The notes below the pieces were generated by a model. That model had not been told where the DNA came from and made no database searches. It was given only the letters and a program-made list of their open reading frames with translations. DNA of 64,000 nt from a bacterium (lineage in GTDB: Bacteria; Elusimicrobiota; Elusimicrobia; Elusimicrobiales; UBA9959): the NCBI GenBank assembly GCA_021812825.1, contig JAKAMO010000001.1, positions 1-64,000 of the forward strand, in the 5' to 3' direction. The position numbers were made by a program, and so were the translations under genes. Positions 55,534 to 62,906 of the stretch are shown one piece after another (the stretch's first letter is position 1; the number at the start of each line of letters is the position of its first letter).

Positions 55534-57684
55534 ATGCGCTTCCCCTCCAAGAAGAACATCGCCCTGCTCTCCACGCCTCCGACCTTCGTGGAAAGGAGCA
55601 TCTGCCCGCTCGGCCTGCCGCCGGTGGGCATCTTCAAGCTGGCGGCCTTCCTGAAGAAGACCGGCAACAGGGTCTCCTACATCAACATGCACTCCGGGGC
55701 GGTGGACACGGTCTCGCTCACCCTGAACCCGGAGGCCGTTTCGACGTGGCGGGAGAAGCCGCTCGGCAGCAAGGGCACCCGGAAGGCCAGGATGATGATA
55801 AGCGGCCGGAGCTCGGAATACTTCGCCAAACAGCTAAGGGAGCTGGAGCATAAGCCGCACGAGCTCTGGATCAGCTGCGCATTCACGTTCGATTACGACC
55901 TGGTGAAGGAGTACGCGGACATAGCGCGCGGCATCCATCCCGGCATCAAGGTGGTGGTCGGGGGCGATTTCGTCAGGGTGATGCCCGAGCTGGCCCAAAA
56001 GGTCGGAGCCGACGAGCATTTCACCGGCAGGATACCGGAGGCCGACGACTGCGTGCCGGATTTCTCCTTCCTGACGAACGGACAGTTCGGGATGTTCCAG
56101 CTGCAGACCGGCTGCGTAAACAAATGCTCCTTCTGCCACATCAGCATGGACCGCCCGCAGCGCTTCGGGGTGGACGGCGTCATCGCCTATATGAAGGAGT
56201 TCTACGACAAGCACCACCCGGAGTGCTTCTGGAACTGGGACCCGAACGTCGCGCTGTACCCGCAGCAGTTCGAGGAGTTCCTGGACAAGTACATAGCCAG
56301 CGGCATGAAGGCCGACCTGCGGTTCGCCAAGGGCCTGCAGCCGAACCGGATAACCGAGGGCATGATGAAGAAGATGGCCGCGGCCGGCGCCTCGGCCACG
56401 CTGCCGATGGAATGCGCGAACTACGAGGCGACGAAGCGCCTGCATAAGCCCTACACGATCATCTCCTCGGTCAAGCTGCTGCACATGGCCAAGCAGAGCG
56501 GGGTGGAGATGTCCAACTGCCCCTGCACCTCGCTGCTCGGCTATCCCGACGACGACTTCGGGGCCTTCTTCAGGATCTATCTGGCGGTGCTGCGCGCCGG
56601 CGCGTCGCCGGCCCCGTTCCCCGTCTACCTTTTCCCGGGATCGCCGGACTACAGGAAGTACTACCCGCTGATAAAGCACAAGGACCTCAGCGAACTGCAC
56701 GGCCAGCTCTGGCCGCTGCTGCCGGACGAGGACCTGGACAAGTACCAGAGTTTCTTCAAGTTCCTCGAGGATACCCGCCTCGGCACCCTGATGACCAACA
56801 TCAACATGCTCACCAGGGACCTGAAGGAGATACTGCTGGCGGAGCTGAAGACCACCTCCCGCTTCACCGAGCTGTGCCTCAACGCCAAGAAGGACACGCT
56901 CGAGGAGTTCCACAGGATAGAGAAGGAGATGAAGTTCCCGTCTCCCAGGAAGCGGGCGGAGAAGGCCGAAAGAGGCGAGCCCCGCGCGGCGGAGAATACG
57001 GAGAAGGCCGCGGCCGGCGCGGCTGAGGCCACGAAAGAAAAGGCCAAGAGGACCAAGGCGCCGGAGAAGGTGCTCTACGTCGTCGCTAACCCGATGCCGC
57101 TGGAGAAATCCGTTTCCAGGCAGATGGGCAAGCGCTTCATGGACGCGCGCCTCAAGGCCGCGCCGAAGACCAAGTTCACCACGCTGGACCTCTGCGAGGA
57201 GGGGCTCACTTTCATCAACCGCGAGTACGTGGAAGCCGTCTATCACAAGAGCAAGGCGCCGGTCTCGGCCGAGACCAAGCGGCTGATGGCGCTGGCCGAC
57301 AAGTACATAAAGCTGCTGCGCGACGCCGACGAGGTGATCTTCGCCACCCCGATGTATACGCTCTCTATACCCGCCGTGCTGAAGGCCTTCCTCGAGCTGG
57401 TGGCCAGCCGCCTCTATTACTACGAGGAACGCATGCTGGAGCCGCGGCCCACGGTCTGCCTGCTATCGAGGGACGGGGACTACCGTGCCGACGGGAAGGC
57501 TGACCCGCCGCATTATCCTTTCATGAACGTGCAGGAGACCATCCTGACCGCGGCCATAGGCTTCCTCGGCCTGTCCCATGACGTGAAGTTCATAGCCGCC
57601 ACCGCTCTCGGCGACCCGGACAGGGGCAAGGAGCGGAAGGAAAAGGCGATGCGCGAGGTGGAGGAGTACGCGTCGGCGGTCTGA
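55534..57684 (+). CDS. B12-binding-type radical SAM protein fused to an AzoR-like flavodoxin domain
   Basis: The 716-aa protein starts with a Rossmann-like region (IALLSTPPTFVERSICPLGLPPVGI) typical of cobalamin-binding radical-SAM proteins (about 1-170). The SAM core has CVNKCSFC at Cys194/198/201. A helical region follows, with an unusual PCTSLLGYPDDD segment, then a Lys/Glu/Ala linker (about 470-508) and a C-terminal domain (about 510-716) like FMN-dependent NADH-azoreductases: KVLYVVANPMPLEKSVSRQM, then ATPMYTLSIPAVLKAFLELV. No DxHxxG B12 signature is obvious, so cobalamin binding is uncertain. The flavin domain could deliver electrons to the iron-sulfur cluster. Substrate unknown. Confidence 0.78.
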   Translation: MRFPSKKNIALLSTPPTFVERSICPLGLPPVGIFKLAAFLKKTGNRVSYINMHSGAVDTVSLTLNPEAVSTWREKPLGSKGTRKARMMISGRSSEYFAKQLRELEHKPHELWISCAFTFDYDLVKEYADIARGIHPGIKVVVGGDFVRVMPELAQKVGADEHFTGRIPEADDCVPDFSFLTNGQFGMFQLQTGCVNKCSFCHISMDRPQRFGVDGVIAYMKEFYDKHHPECFWNWDPNVALYPQQFEEFLDKYIASGMKADLRFAKGLQPNRITEGMMKKMAAAGASATLPMECANYEATKRLHKPYTIISSVKLLHMAKQSGVEMSNCPCTSLLGYPDDDFGAFFRIYLAVLRAGASPAPFPVYLFPGSPDYRKYYPLIKHKDLSELHGQLWPLLPDEDLDKYQSFFKFLEDTRLGTLMTNINMLTRDLKEILLAELKTTSRFTELCLNAKKDTLEEFHRIEKEMKFPSPRKRAEKAERGEPRAAENTEKAAAGAAEATKEKAKRTKAPEKVLYVVANPMPLEKSVSRQMGKRFMDARLKAAPKTKFTTLDLCEEGLTFINREYVEAVYHKSKAPVSAETKRLMALADKYIKLLRDADEVIFATPMYTLSIPAVLKAFLELVASRLYYYEERMLEPRPTVCLLSRDGDYRADGKADPPHYPFMNVQETILTAAIGFLGLSHDVKFIAATALGDPDRGKERKEKAMREVEEYASAV

Positions 57685-57708
57685 GCCGGAGGCGGGCGGC
57701 CGGACGAG

Positions 57709-57738
57709 AAAGCGCGGGGTTCAGGCCCCGCGCTTTTT
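57709..57738. terminator. Bidirectional terminator after the radical-SAM fusion gene
   Basis: Hairpin AAAGCGCGGGG-TTCAGG-CCCCGCGCTTTTT followed by CTTTTT on the plus strand. The second arm overlaps the last codons of the convergent membrane glycosyltransferase gene. Confidence 0.85.
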
Positions 57739-58908
57739 CTTTTTAAGGCGCGCGGCCATGGCTCCCGCAGCTTCCGTTCCTTTCACGGTCAGCAGCAGCG
57801 CGAGCGGCGCGAACGGCGAAAAGAAGCGCCCGGCCCAGAAGACGTGGCCGGGGAAAGCGTAGGGAAGCGTGAGCAGGAGCATCCAGCCCGGGATCAGGCG
57901 CAGTCCCGGGGCCGCTAGCGCGGTCCCCAGCCCCAGCAGATACAGGACAAGCAGGCACCATTTGGCCGCTCCCGGCAGGCCCAGCGAGAAATAAACCTTC
58001 TCGTAGAAGTCCCAGAAGCCGCGCGACATGCCTATCGCGGAATCCCTGACGTATTCCCATGGCGTATGCCGCCCGAAAGCCCATTGGCGGAAGTTGAGGC
58101 GGGGCGCGTAGGCGTCCTTCTGCCAATCCTCGAAGGTCGGATCGAAGCCGGGTTTACCGATATACTCTAGGTTGGCCAGGAAGTAGGAATGCAGGTTCAC
58201 GGAGTAGAGCGCGTCCCCGTGCCGTGAGTAATTGTTCTGCAGATGCCCGGTCAGCAGCAGCAGCGCCGGCAGCAGGGCCAGCAGCGGCCGTAGCGTGCGT
58301 CCCTTCAGGCCGGCGGTGCAGAGCAGCAGCAGGCCGGAGCCTGCGTAGGTGACGCGGGTCAGCGTCAGTACGGCCAGCGCTCCTGCCGCCGTCAGCCAGG
58401 CGCGCCGCCGCAGCAGCGCGGGATCGTCGTACAATGTGTTGAGCAGCAGCAGCAGCCACGTCGTTTCTATCAGATGCCGCAGTCCTACTGCGTCGGACAT
58501 CACCTGGCCCGGCAGGAAGGCGTAGAGGAGGGCGGCGGCCCAGGCGTACCCGCGGCCGAGCAGGCGGTCCGCCAGCCGGAACAGCAGCAGCAGCGAAGGC
58601 GCGGCCCAGAGACTGGTGGCCAGGCGTATCCAGGCCGTGGTCCCGGCTCCCAGCTTGCCCAGCAGCCAGAGCCACCAGACGAAGAAGGGCTCCCTCGGGG
58701 AGGTATCGAAAGGATGGGTCAGCGGCAGGGAGGAGGGGAGGAAGGAGCCGAGGTCCATGTGGGGCGGCTCGTTCCTGGTCCAGAGTACATAGGCGGCCCG
58801 TGCGGCCAGTGTCAGTATGGTCAGAAGCCCGAGGAGGCGGAGCCGCCCGCCTCCGGCGGGATCCTTGGCGATGGCCCCTTCCGGTATGGTCCTGTCCGTC
58901 TTGCGCAT
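57721..58908 (-). CDS. Polytopic GT-C glycosyltransferase-like membrane protein
   Basis: The 395-aa protein has about 8-9 membrane spans. An early periplasmic loop has an acidic MDLGSF motif after RNEPPH, comparable to the catalytic Asp loop of ArnT/PMT-like GT-C enzymes (family GT39/83), which transfer sugars from polyprenyl phosphates. A large loop at about 225-300 (HGDALYSVNLHSYFLANLEY) also fits the family. It is shorter than ArnT (about 550 aa) and lacks the C-terminal soluble domain. The acceptor is unknown (lipid A, protein or polysaccharide). It is followed, on the same strand, by genes across the acid phosphatase start. Confidence 0.72.
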   Translation of the reverse strand: MRKTDRTIPEGAIAKDPAGGGRLRLLGLLTILTLAARAAYVLWTRNEPPHMDLGSFLPSSLPLTHPFDTSPREPFFVWWLWLLGKLGAGTTAWIRLATSLWAAPSLLLLFRLADRLLGRGYAWAAALLYAFLPGQVMSDAVGLRHLIETTWLLLLLNTLYDDPALLRRRAWLTAAGALAVLTLTRVTYAGSGLLLLCTAGLKGRTLRPLLALLPALLLLTGHLQNNYSRHGDALYSVNLHSYFLANLEYIGKPGFDPTFEDWQKDAYAPRLNFRQWAFGRHTPWEYVRDSAIGMSRGFWDFYEKVYFSLGLPGAAKWCLLVLYLLGLGTALAAPGLRLIPGWMLLLTLPYAFPGHVFWAGRFFSPFAPLALLLTVKGTEAAGAMAARLKKKKRGA

Positions 58909-58918
58909 CGGCGCCGCG

Positions 58919-59731
58919 TCAGGGCCTCAGGTTCTTCCTGAGTACGGCCATGTCCTTTTTGAAGGATGGGCTGCGCCTGAGGGCCGCGTAGACCGCGTCG
59001 CCCAGCTTCTTGCCGGCCTCTATGTCCGAAGGGTGGTGCACGCCGGCTATGACCCTGTTCAGGGCCGCCTGGTCGGCGTAGGACATGAACTCGGCCGACT
59101 CGGAGGGCACGAGGTCCGAAAGCAGCAGGCCGAATACCCGGGCCGCGGTGGAATGGCCGCTGGGATAGGCGTAGCCGCTCTCCTTCTTGAGGCAGGGACG
59201 TATGGCCGGGTCGCGCAGGAAGGGGCGGGGCCTGGCGTACTTCCTCTTCTGCAGGAAGACCACGGAACTGGTGTCCAGCTTTATCTTCTGAAGTATTTTG
59301 CCCACCTCGGCCGGGGTGCTGGGTCCGAACGGGCTTATCTCCCCGAAGAAACTTTCGTACGTGGCCTGGGCCTGGTCGGCCGCGACGGCGCACTGTGCCT
59401 CCGTTCGCTCGGCCTGCCAGCGCAGCACTTCCGCCAGGTCCCGCCGGTCCTCGGCCGATCCTTCCGCCGGAGGCGGCTGGAAGCCCGACATGTCCACCTG
59501 CCACGGCGAGACATAGTAGACCCTGTCCGTGGGGGTGTCGAATACTCCGGGGGCATCGGCCGCGGCGGCCGGGGACGGAGCCTGCGGAAGGGACAGCTCC
59601 GCGCCGCTCAGGGAAGCCAGGGACAGCAGTTCGTCCGCCGAAGGGCCCGCCTGGGCCGCGGACGGGACAAGGCCGGCGGCGGCCAGCAGGAACGAGAGAG
59701 CGACGATGCCGGAGCGGCGGGATGTTTTCAT
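58919..59731 (-). CDS. Secreted PAP2-type acid phosphatase (class A-like)
   Basis: The protein (270 aa from ATG 59731) has a signal peptide (MKTSRRSGIVALSFLLAAAG, cleavage near AQA-GP) and then the PAP2/class A acid phosphatase triad: KRKYARPRP (motif 1, Lys and Arg-Pro), YPSGHSTAA (motif 2, catalytic His) and NRVIAGVHHPSDIEAGK (motif 3, nucleophile His and Asp). It should hydrolyse phosphomonoesters or lipid phosphates in the periplasm. A GTG two codons upstream is an alternative start. It lies 10 bp upstream of the GT-C gene on the same strand, so the two may act together on undecaprenyl-type or lipid substrates (inference). Confidence 0.88.
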   Translation of the reverse strand: MKTSRRSGIVALSFLLAAAGLVPSAAQAGPSADELLSLASLSGAELSLPQAPSPAAAADAPGVFDTPTDRVYYVSPWQVDMSGFQPPPAEGSAEDRRDLAEVLRWQAERTEAQCAVAADQAQATYESFFGEISPFGPSTPAEVGKILQKIKLDTSSVVFLQKRKYARPRPFLRDPAIRPCLKKESGYAYPSGHSTAARVFGLLLSDLVPSESAEFMSYADQAALNRVIAGVHHPSDIEAGKKLGDAVYAALRRSPSFKKDMAVLRKNLRP

Positions 59732-59808
59732 AGGCACTTCACACTATACAAAATTGAGGCGTCAGGGGAGCCGCTGTCCCGCGCTCTCCAGATATGCGAT
59801 AATTAACT

Positions 59809-61449
59809 ATGACCGATACTAACGAAAAGGCTTCAGGCGGTTTCTACGGGCTGGGTATAGCTCCCAAGCTCCTCGAGACCCTGGACGGCCTCAAATTCAC
59901 CACTCCTACCCCCATACAGCACAAGGCCATCCCGTCCGCCTCCGAAGGCAAGGACCTGGTGGGCATCGCCCAGACCGGGACCGGCAAGACCATAGCTTTC
60001 GCCGTACCTATGATACAGCGGCTGGCCGCCACCGGACACGGCAGGGGCCTCGTGCTGGTGCCCACGCGCGAGCTCGCCCTGCAGGTGGCCGAGGTCGTGC
60101 GCCAGTTCGCCCCTGTGATGGGGCTGGAGGCCGCCGTGATAATAGGCGGCGAGAGCATGAGCCGGCAGGTGCAGGCCCTGCGCGCCCGGCCGCGCATCAT
60201 AATAGCCACGCCCGGCCGCCTGATAGACCACCTGGGCCAGCGCACCGCCGACGTCTCCGACGTGCGCGTGCTGGTGCTCGACGAGGCGGACCGCATGCTG
60301 GACATGGGCTTCGCCCCGCAGATAGAGAAGGTCCTGGCCGCGATGCCCCGCGAGCGCCAGACCATGCTGTTCTCGGCCACGATGCCGGACGATATAATGA
60401 AGCTGGCGAGCCGCCACATGAAGCTGCCGATACGCGTCGAGGTGGCCAGGCCCGGCACCGCGGCCGACAAGGTGGAGCAGGAGCTCTTCATCGTCAGCCA
60501 GAACGACAAGAACACGCTGCTGGGCAAGCTGCTCGACAAATACTGGGGCAGCGTGCTGCTGTTCGTGCGCACCAAGCACCGGGCCAAGAAGATAACCCGC
60601 GCCATCAAGGCCATGCCGCATACCGCGGCCGAGATACATTCCAACCGCTCGCTGAACCAGCGCCGCGACGCGCTGGAAGGCTTCAAGAGCGGTAAGTACC
60701 GCGTGCTGGTGGCCACCGACATCGCGGCGCGCGGCATTGACGTGACCGGCATAGAGCTGGTCATCAACTACGACCTACCCGACGAGGACGGCAACTACGT
60801 GCACCGCATAGGCCGCACCGGCCGCGCGGGGCAGCCCGGCCATGCGATAACCTTCGCCGCCCCGGACCAGGGCGCGGACGTCCGGAACATAGAGAAGCTC
60901 ATCCGCATGAACCTGCCGGTGTCCAGCCATCCCGATATGCCCGCCGCGAAGTTCGGCGACTCCGTGCCCGGACCCGGGACCGGCGGCCGCCAGCCTTCCC
61001 AGCCGCGTCAGCCTCGGGGCCAGCGGCCTCAGCAGCAGCCGAGGCGCCCCCAGGGAGAGCAGCAGCCGCAGGAACAGCGCCAGAAACAGCAGCAGAAGCC
61101 CCGCCAGCCGCAACAGGAGCGGCAGCAGCCGCGTCGGCAGGAACAGAAGCGGCAGCAGCAGGCGCCGCGCGGGGACGAACATGGAGGACGGCGTCCGGGC
61201 GGGCGCCGTGACGAGCGCGGGGGGCGGCGCGACCAGGGCGGCAGGGACGAAGCCCGCCGCGGCGGTATCAACCGCTACGGCGTGGATACCAGGAAGAGGA
61301 GTTCCATAGTCAGCGAATCCCCTTATTTCGATGAACCGAGGCGGGACGACCGCTCCTTCCGCCCGGCCAGGTCCAGGCCGGCGGAACAGGCCAAGCCCGA
61401 GGTGTCGGGGAACTGGTTCTCCCGCTTCCTGAAGAGGAAAAAGGACTGA
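59809..61449 (+). CDS. DEAD-box ATP-dependent RNA helicase, RhlE-like
   Basis: The 546-aa protein has the full motif set: Q motif FTTPTPIQ, I AQTGTGKT, Ia PTREL, Ib TPGRLI, II VLDEADRMLDMGF, III SAT, IV LLFVRT, V ATDIAARGID and VI HRIGRTGRAG. After the helicase core (about 380 residues) comes a low-complexity tail of about 130 residues rich in Gln, Arg, Pro and Gly, likely to bind RNA non-specifically or promote condensation, ending in the basic peptide NWFSRFLKRKKD. RhlE-type helicases act in ribosome assembly and RNA turnover, often at low temperature. A bidirectional terminator follows. Confidence 0.95.
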   Translation: MTDTNEKASGGFYGLGIAPKLLETLDGLKFTTPTPIQHKAIPSASEGKDLVGIAQTGTGKTIAFAVPMIQRLAATGHGRGLVLVPTRELALQVAEVVRQFAPVMGLEAAVIIGGESMSRQVQALRARPRIIIATPGRLIDHLGQRTADVSDVRVLVLDEADRMLDMGFAPQIEKVLAAMPRERQTMLFSATMPDDIMKLASRHMKLPIRVEVARPGTAADKVEQELFIVSQNDKNTLLGKLLDKYWGSVLLFVRTKHRAKKITRAIKAMPHTAAEIHSNRSLNQRRDALEGFKSGKYRVLVATDIAARGIDVTGIELVINYDLPDEDGNYVHRIGRTGRAGQPGHAITFAAPDQGADVRNIEKLIRMNLPVSSHPDMPAAKFGDSVPGPGTGGRQPSQPRQPRGQRPQQQPRRPQGEQQPQEQRQKQQQKPRQPQQERQQPRRQEQKRQQQAPRGDEHGGRRPGGRRDERGGRRDQGGRDEARRGGINRYGVDTRKRSSIVSESPYFDEPRRDDRSFRPARSRPAEQAKPEVSGNWFSRFLKRKKD

Positions 61450-61465
61450 CGCTCCTTTGCCGGGC

Positions 61466-61501
61466 AAAAGAGAACGGCGCCATTCGGCGCCGTTCTCTTT
61501 T
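61466..61501. terminator. Bidirectional terminator between the helicase gene and lysC
   Basis: Perfect hairpin AGAGAACGGCGCC-ATTC-GGCGCCGTTCTCT flanked by A-run and T-run; it serves both convergent genes. Confidence 0.93.
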
Positions 61502-61513
61502 CAGGTCCCTTCC

Positions 61514-62770
61514 TTATTTGCCCCTGCGGCCGCCTTTTTTCCCGCCGGCCGGAGCCTTTCCCAGCTCGAACACCTCGTGCAGCGTACGCACCGCCAGCTC
61601 GGAGTACTTGGCCTCTATCAGGCAGGAGACCTTGATGTCGGAGGTGTTCACCATGTACACGCTCACGCCTTCTTTCGCCAGCGCGGTGAACATCCTGGCG
61701 GCCACGCCGCTGTGCAGGCGCATGCCGGCCCCCACGATGGAGAGTTTGTTCAGGCCGGACCTGACGGCGAAGGAACTGCCAGGGTAGGCCGAGGTTATCT
61801 TTTTGGCCGCTTTCTCCGCGGCGGCGAGGTCCGCCGAGCCGCAGGTGAAGGAAACGGCGGTGCGGCCGTCGGCCGAGGCGGTGTCCTCCACGATCATATC
61901 TATGTTGATCTCGGCCTCCGCCACGGAGGTGAAGATGCCGGCCAGTATGCCCGGCCTGTCGGGGATCCCGTTCAGCGAGACCTTTACCTGGTTCTTGTCG
62001 CAGACTATGCCGGAAACCGCGGCGTATTCCATGAGCTCCTCCTCCGGCACCACCTGGGTCCCGGGATTGAAATTGAGCGACGAGCGCACCACCAGCGGCA
62101 GGCCGTTGCGCCTGGCCATCTCCACGCAGCGCGGGTGCAGTACCTTGGCCCCCAGGTAGGACATCTCCAGCATCTCCTCGTAGGCCACCCTGGGCAGCAT
62201 GCGGGCGTCGGGGCAGACGGAGGGGTCCGCGGTGAAGATGCCGTCCACGTCCTTGTAGAACTCCACGCGGTCGGCTTTCAGCGCCACGCCCAGTGCCACG
62301 GCCGTGATATCCGAGCCGCCCCGGCCCAGCGTGGTTATGGAGCCTTCTCGGGTGGCGCCCTGGAAGCCCGCCACCACCACGATATAGCCTTCCTTGAGGG
62401 CGGCCAGCGTCCTGTCCGTGTTGACGGATTCTATGCGGGCCTTGGAGAAGGCCCCGGAGGTCGTTATCTGCACCTGGTGGCCGAGGAAGGATACCGCCCT
62501 GCGGCCGGCGTTCTCTATCGCCAGCGCCAGGAGAGCCGTGGTGACCTGCTCCCCCGAGGCCAGCAGCACGTCGAATTCGCGGCCCTCGCTGCGCGAGGAG
62601 ACGGTCTTGGCGAGGTCTGTCAGGCGGTTGGTCTCCCCTGCCATGGCCGAGACCACTACGACCACCCTGTCGCCCTTGACGGAGCTGGCTATGACCCTGC
62701 GGGCCACGGAGCGGATGCGCTCTATGCCGCCCACCGAGGTGCCGCCGTATTTCTGTATTATCAGCGCCAT
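61514..62770 (-). CDS. lysC: Aspartate kinase
   Basis: Aspartokinase phosphorylates aspartate, opening lysine, threonine and methionine synthesis. The 418-aa protein begins IIQKYGGTSVGG (ATP-binding KxGGTS), with LLASGEQVTTALLAL, GRGGSDITAVALG and DVDGIFTADPSVCPDAR. Two C-terminal ACT domains follow (about 265-335 and 345-410, the latter with KLSIVGAGMRLHSGVAARMF), so feedback inhibition by lysine or threonine is expected. The length matches the monofunctional alpha-subunit form (about 405-415 aa). It ends in a Lys/Gly-rich tail (GGKKGGRRGK). It is divergent from pilT. Confidence 0.95.
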   Translation of the reverse strand: MALIIQKYGGTSVGGIERIRSVARRVIASSVKGDRVVVVVSAMAGETNRLTDLAKTVSSRSEGREFDVLLASGEQVTTALLALAIENAGRRAVSFLGHQVQITTSGAFSKARIESVNTDRTLAALKEGYIVVVAGFQGATREGSITTLGRGGSDITAVALGVALKADRVEFYKDVDGIFTADPSVCPDARMLPRVAYEEMLEMSYLGAKVLHPRCVEMARRNGLPLVVRSSLNFNPGTQVVPEEELMEYAAVSGIVCDKNQVKVSLNGIPDRPGILAGIFTSVAEAEINIDMIVEDTASADGRTAVSFTCGSADLAAAEKAAKKITSAYPGSSFAVRSGLNKLSIVGAGMRLHSGVAARMFTALAKEGVSVYMVNTSDIKVSCLIEAKYSELAVRTLHEVFELGKAPAGGKKGGRRGK

Positions 62771-62906
62771 CAGGCGGATATTCTCTCAAATGGCGGGCGG
62801 CTTGGCAACGGGCGGCGGAGGATTTCACAGAAAGACCTATAATAGGTAGAATCTTTCCGCGGGTCCGGAAGAAGGCGGGAAAGATGCCGGCGTACCGGGG
62901 GGGCAC

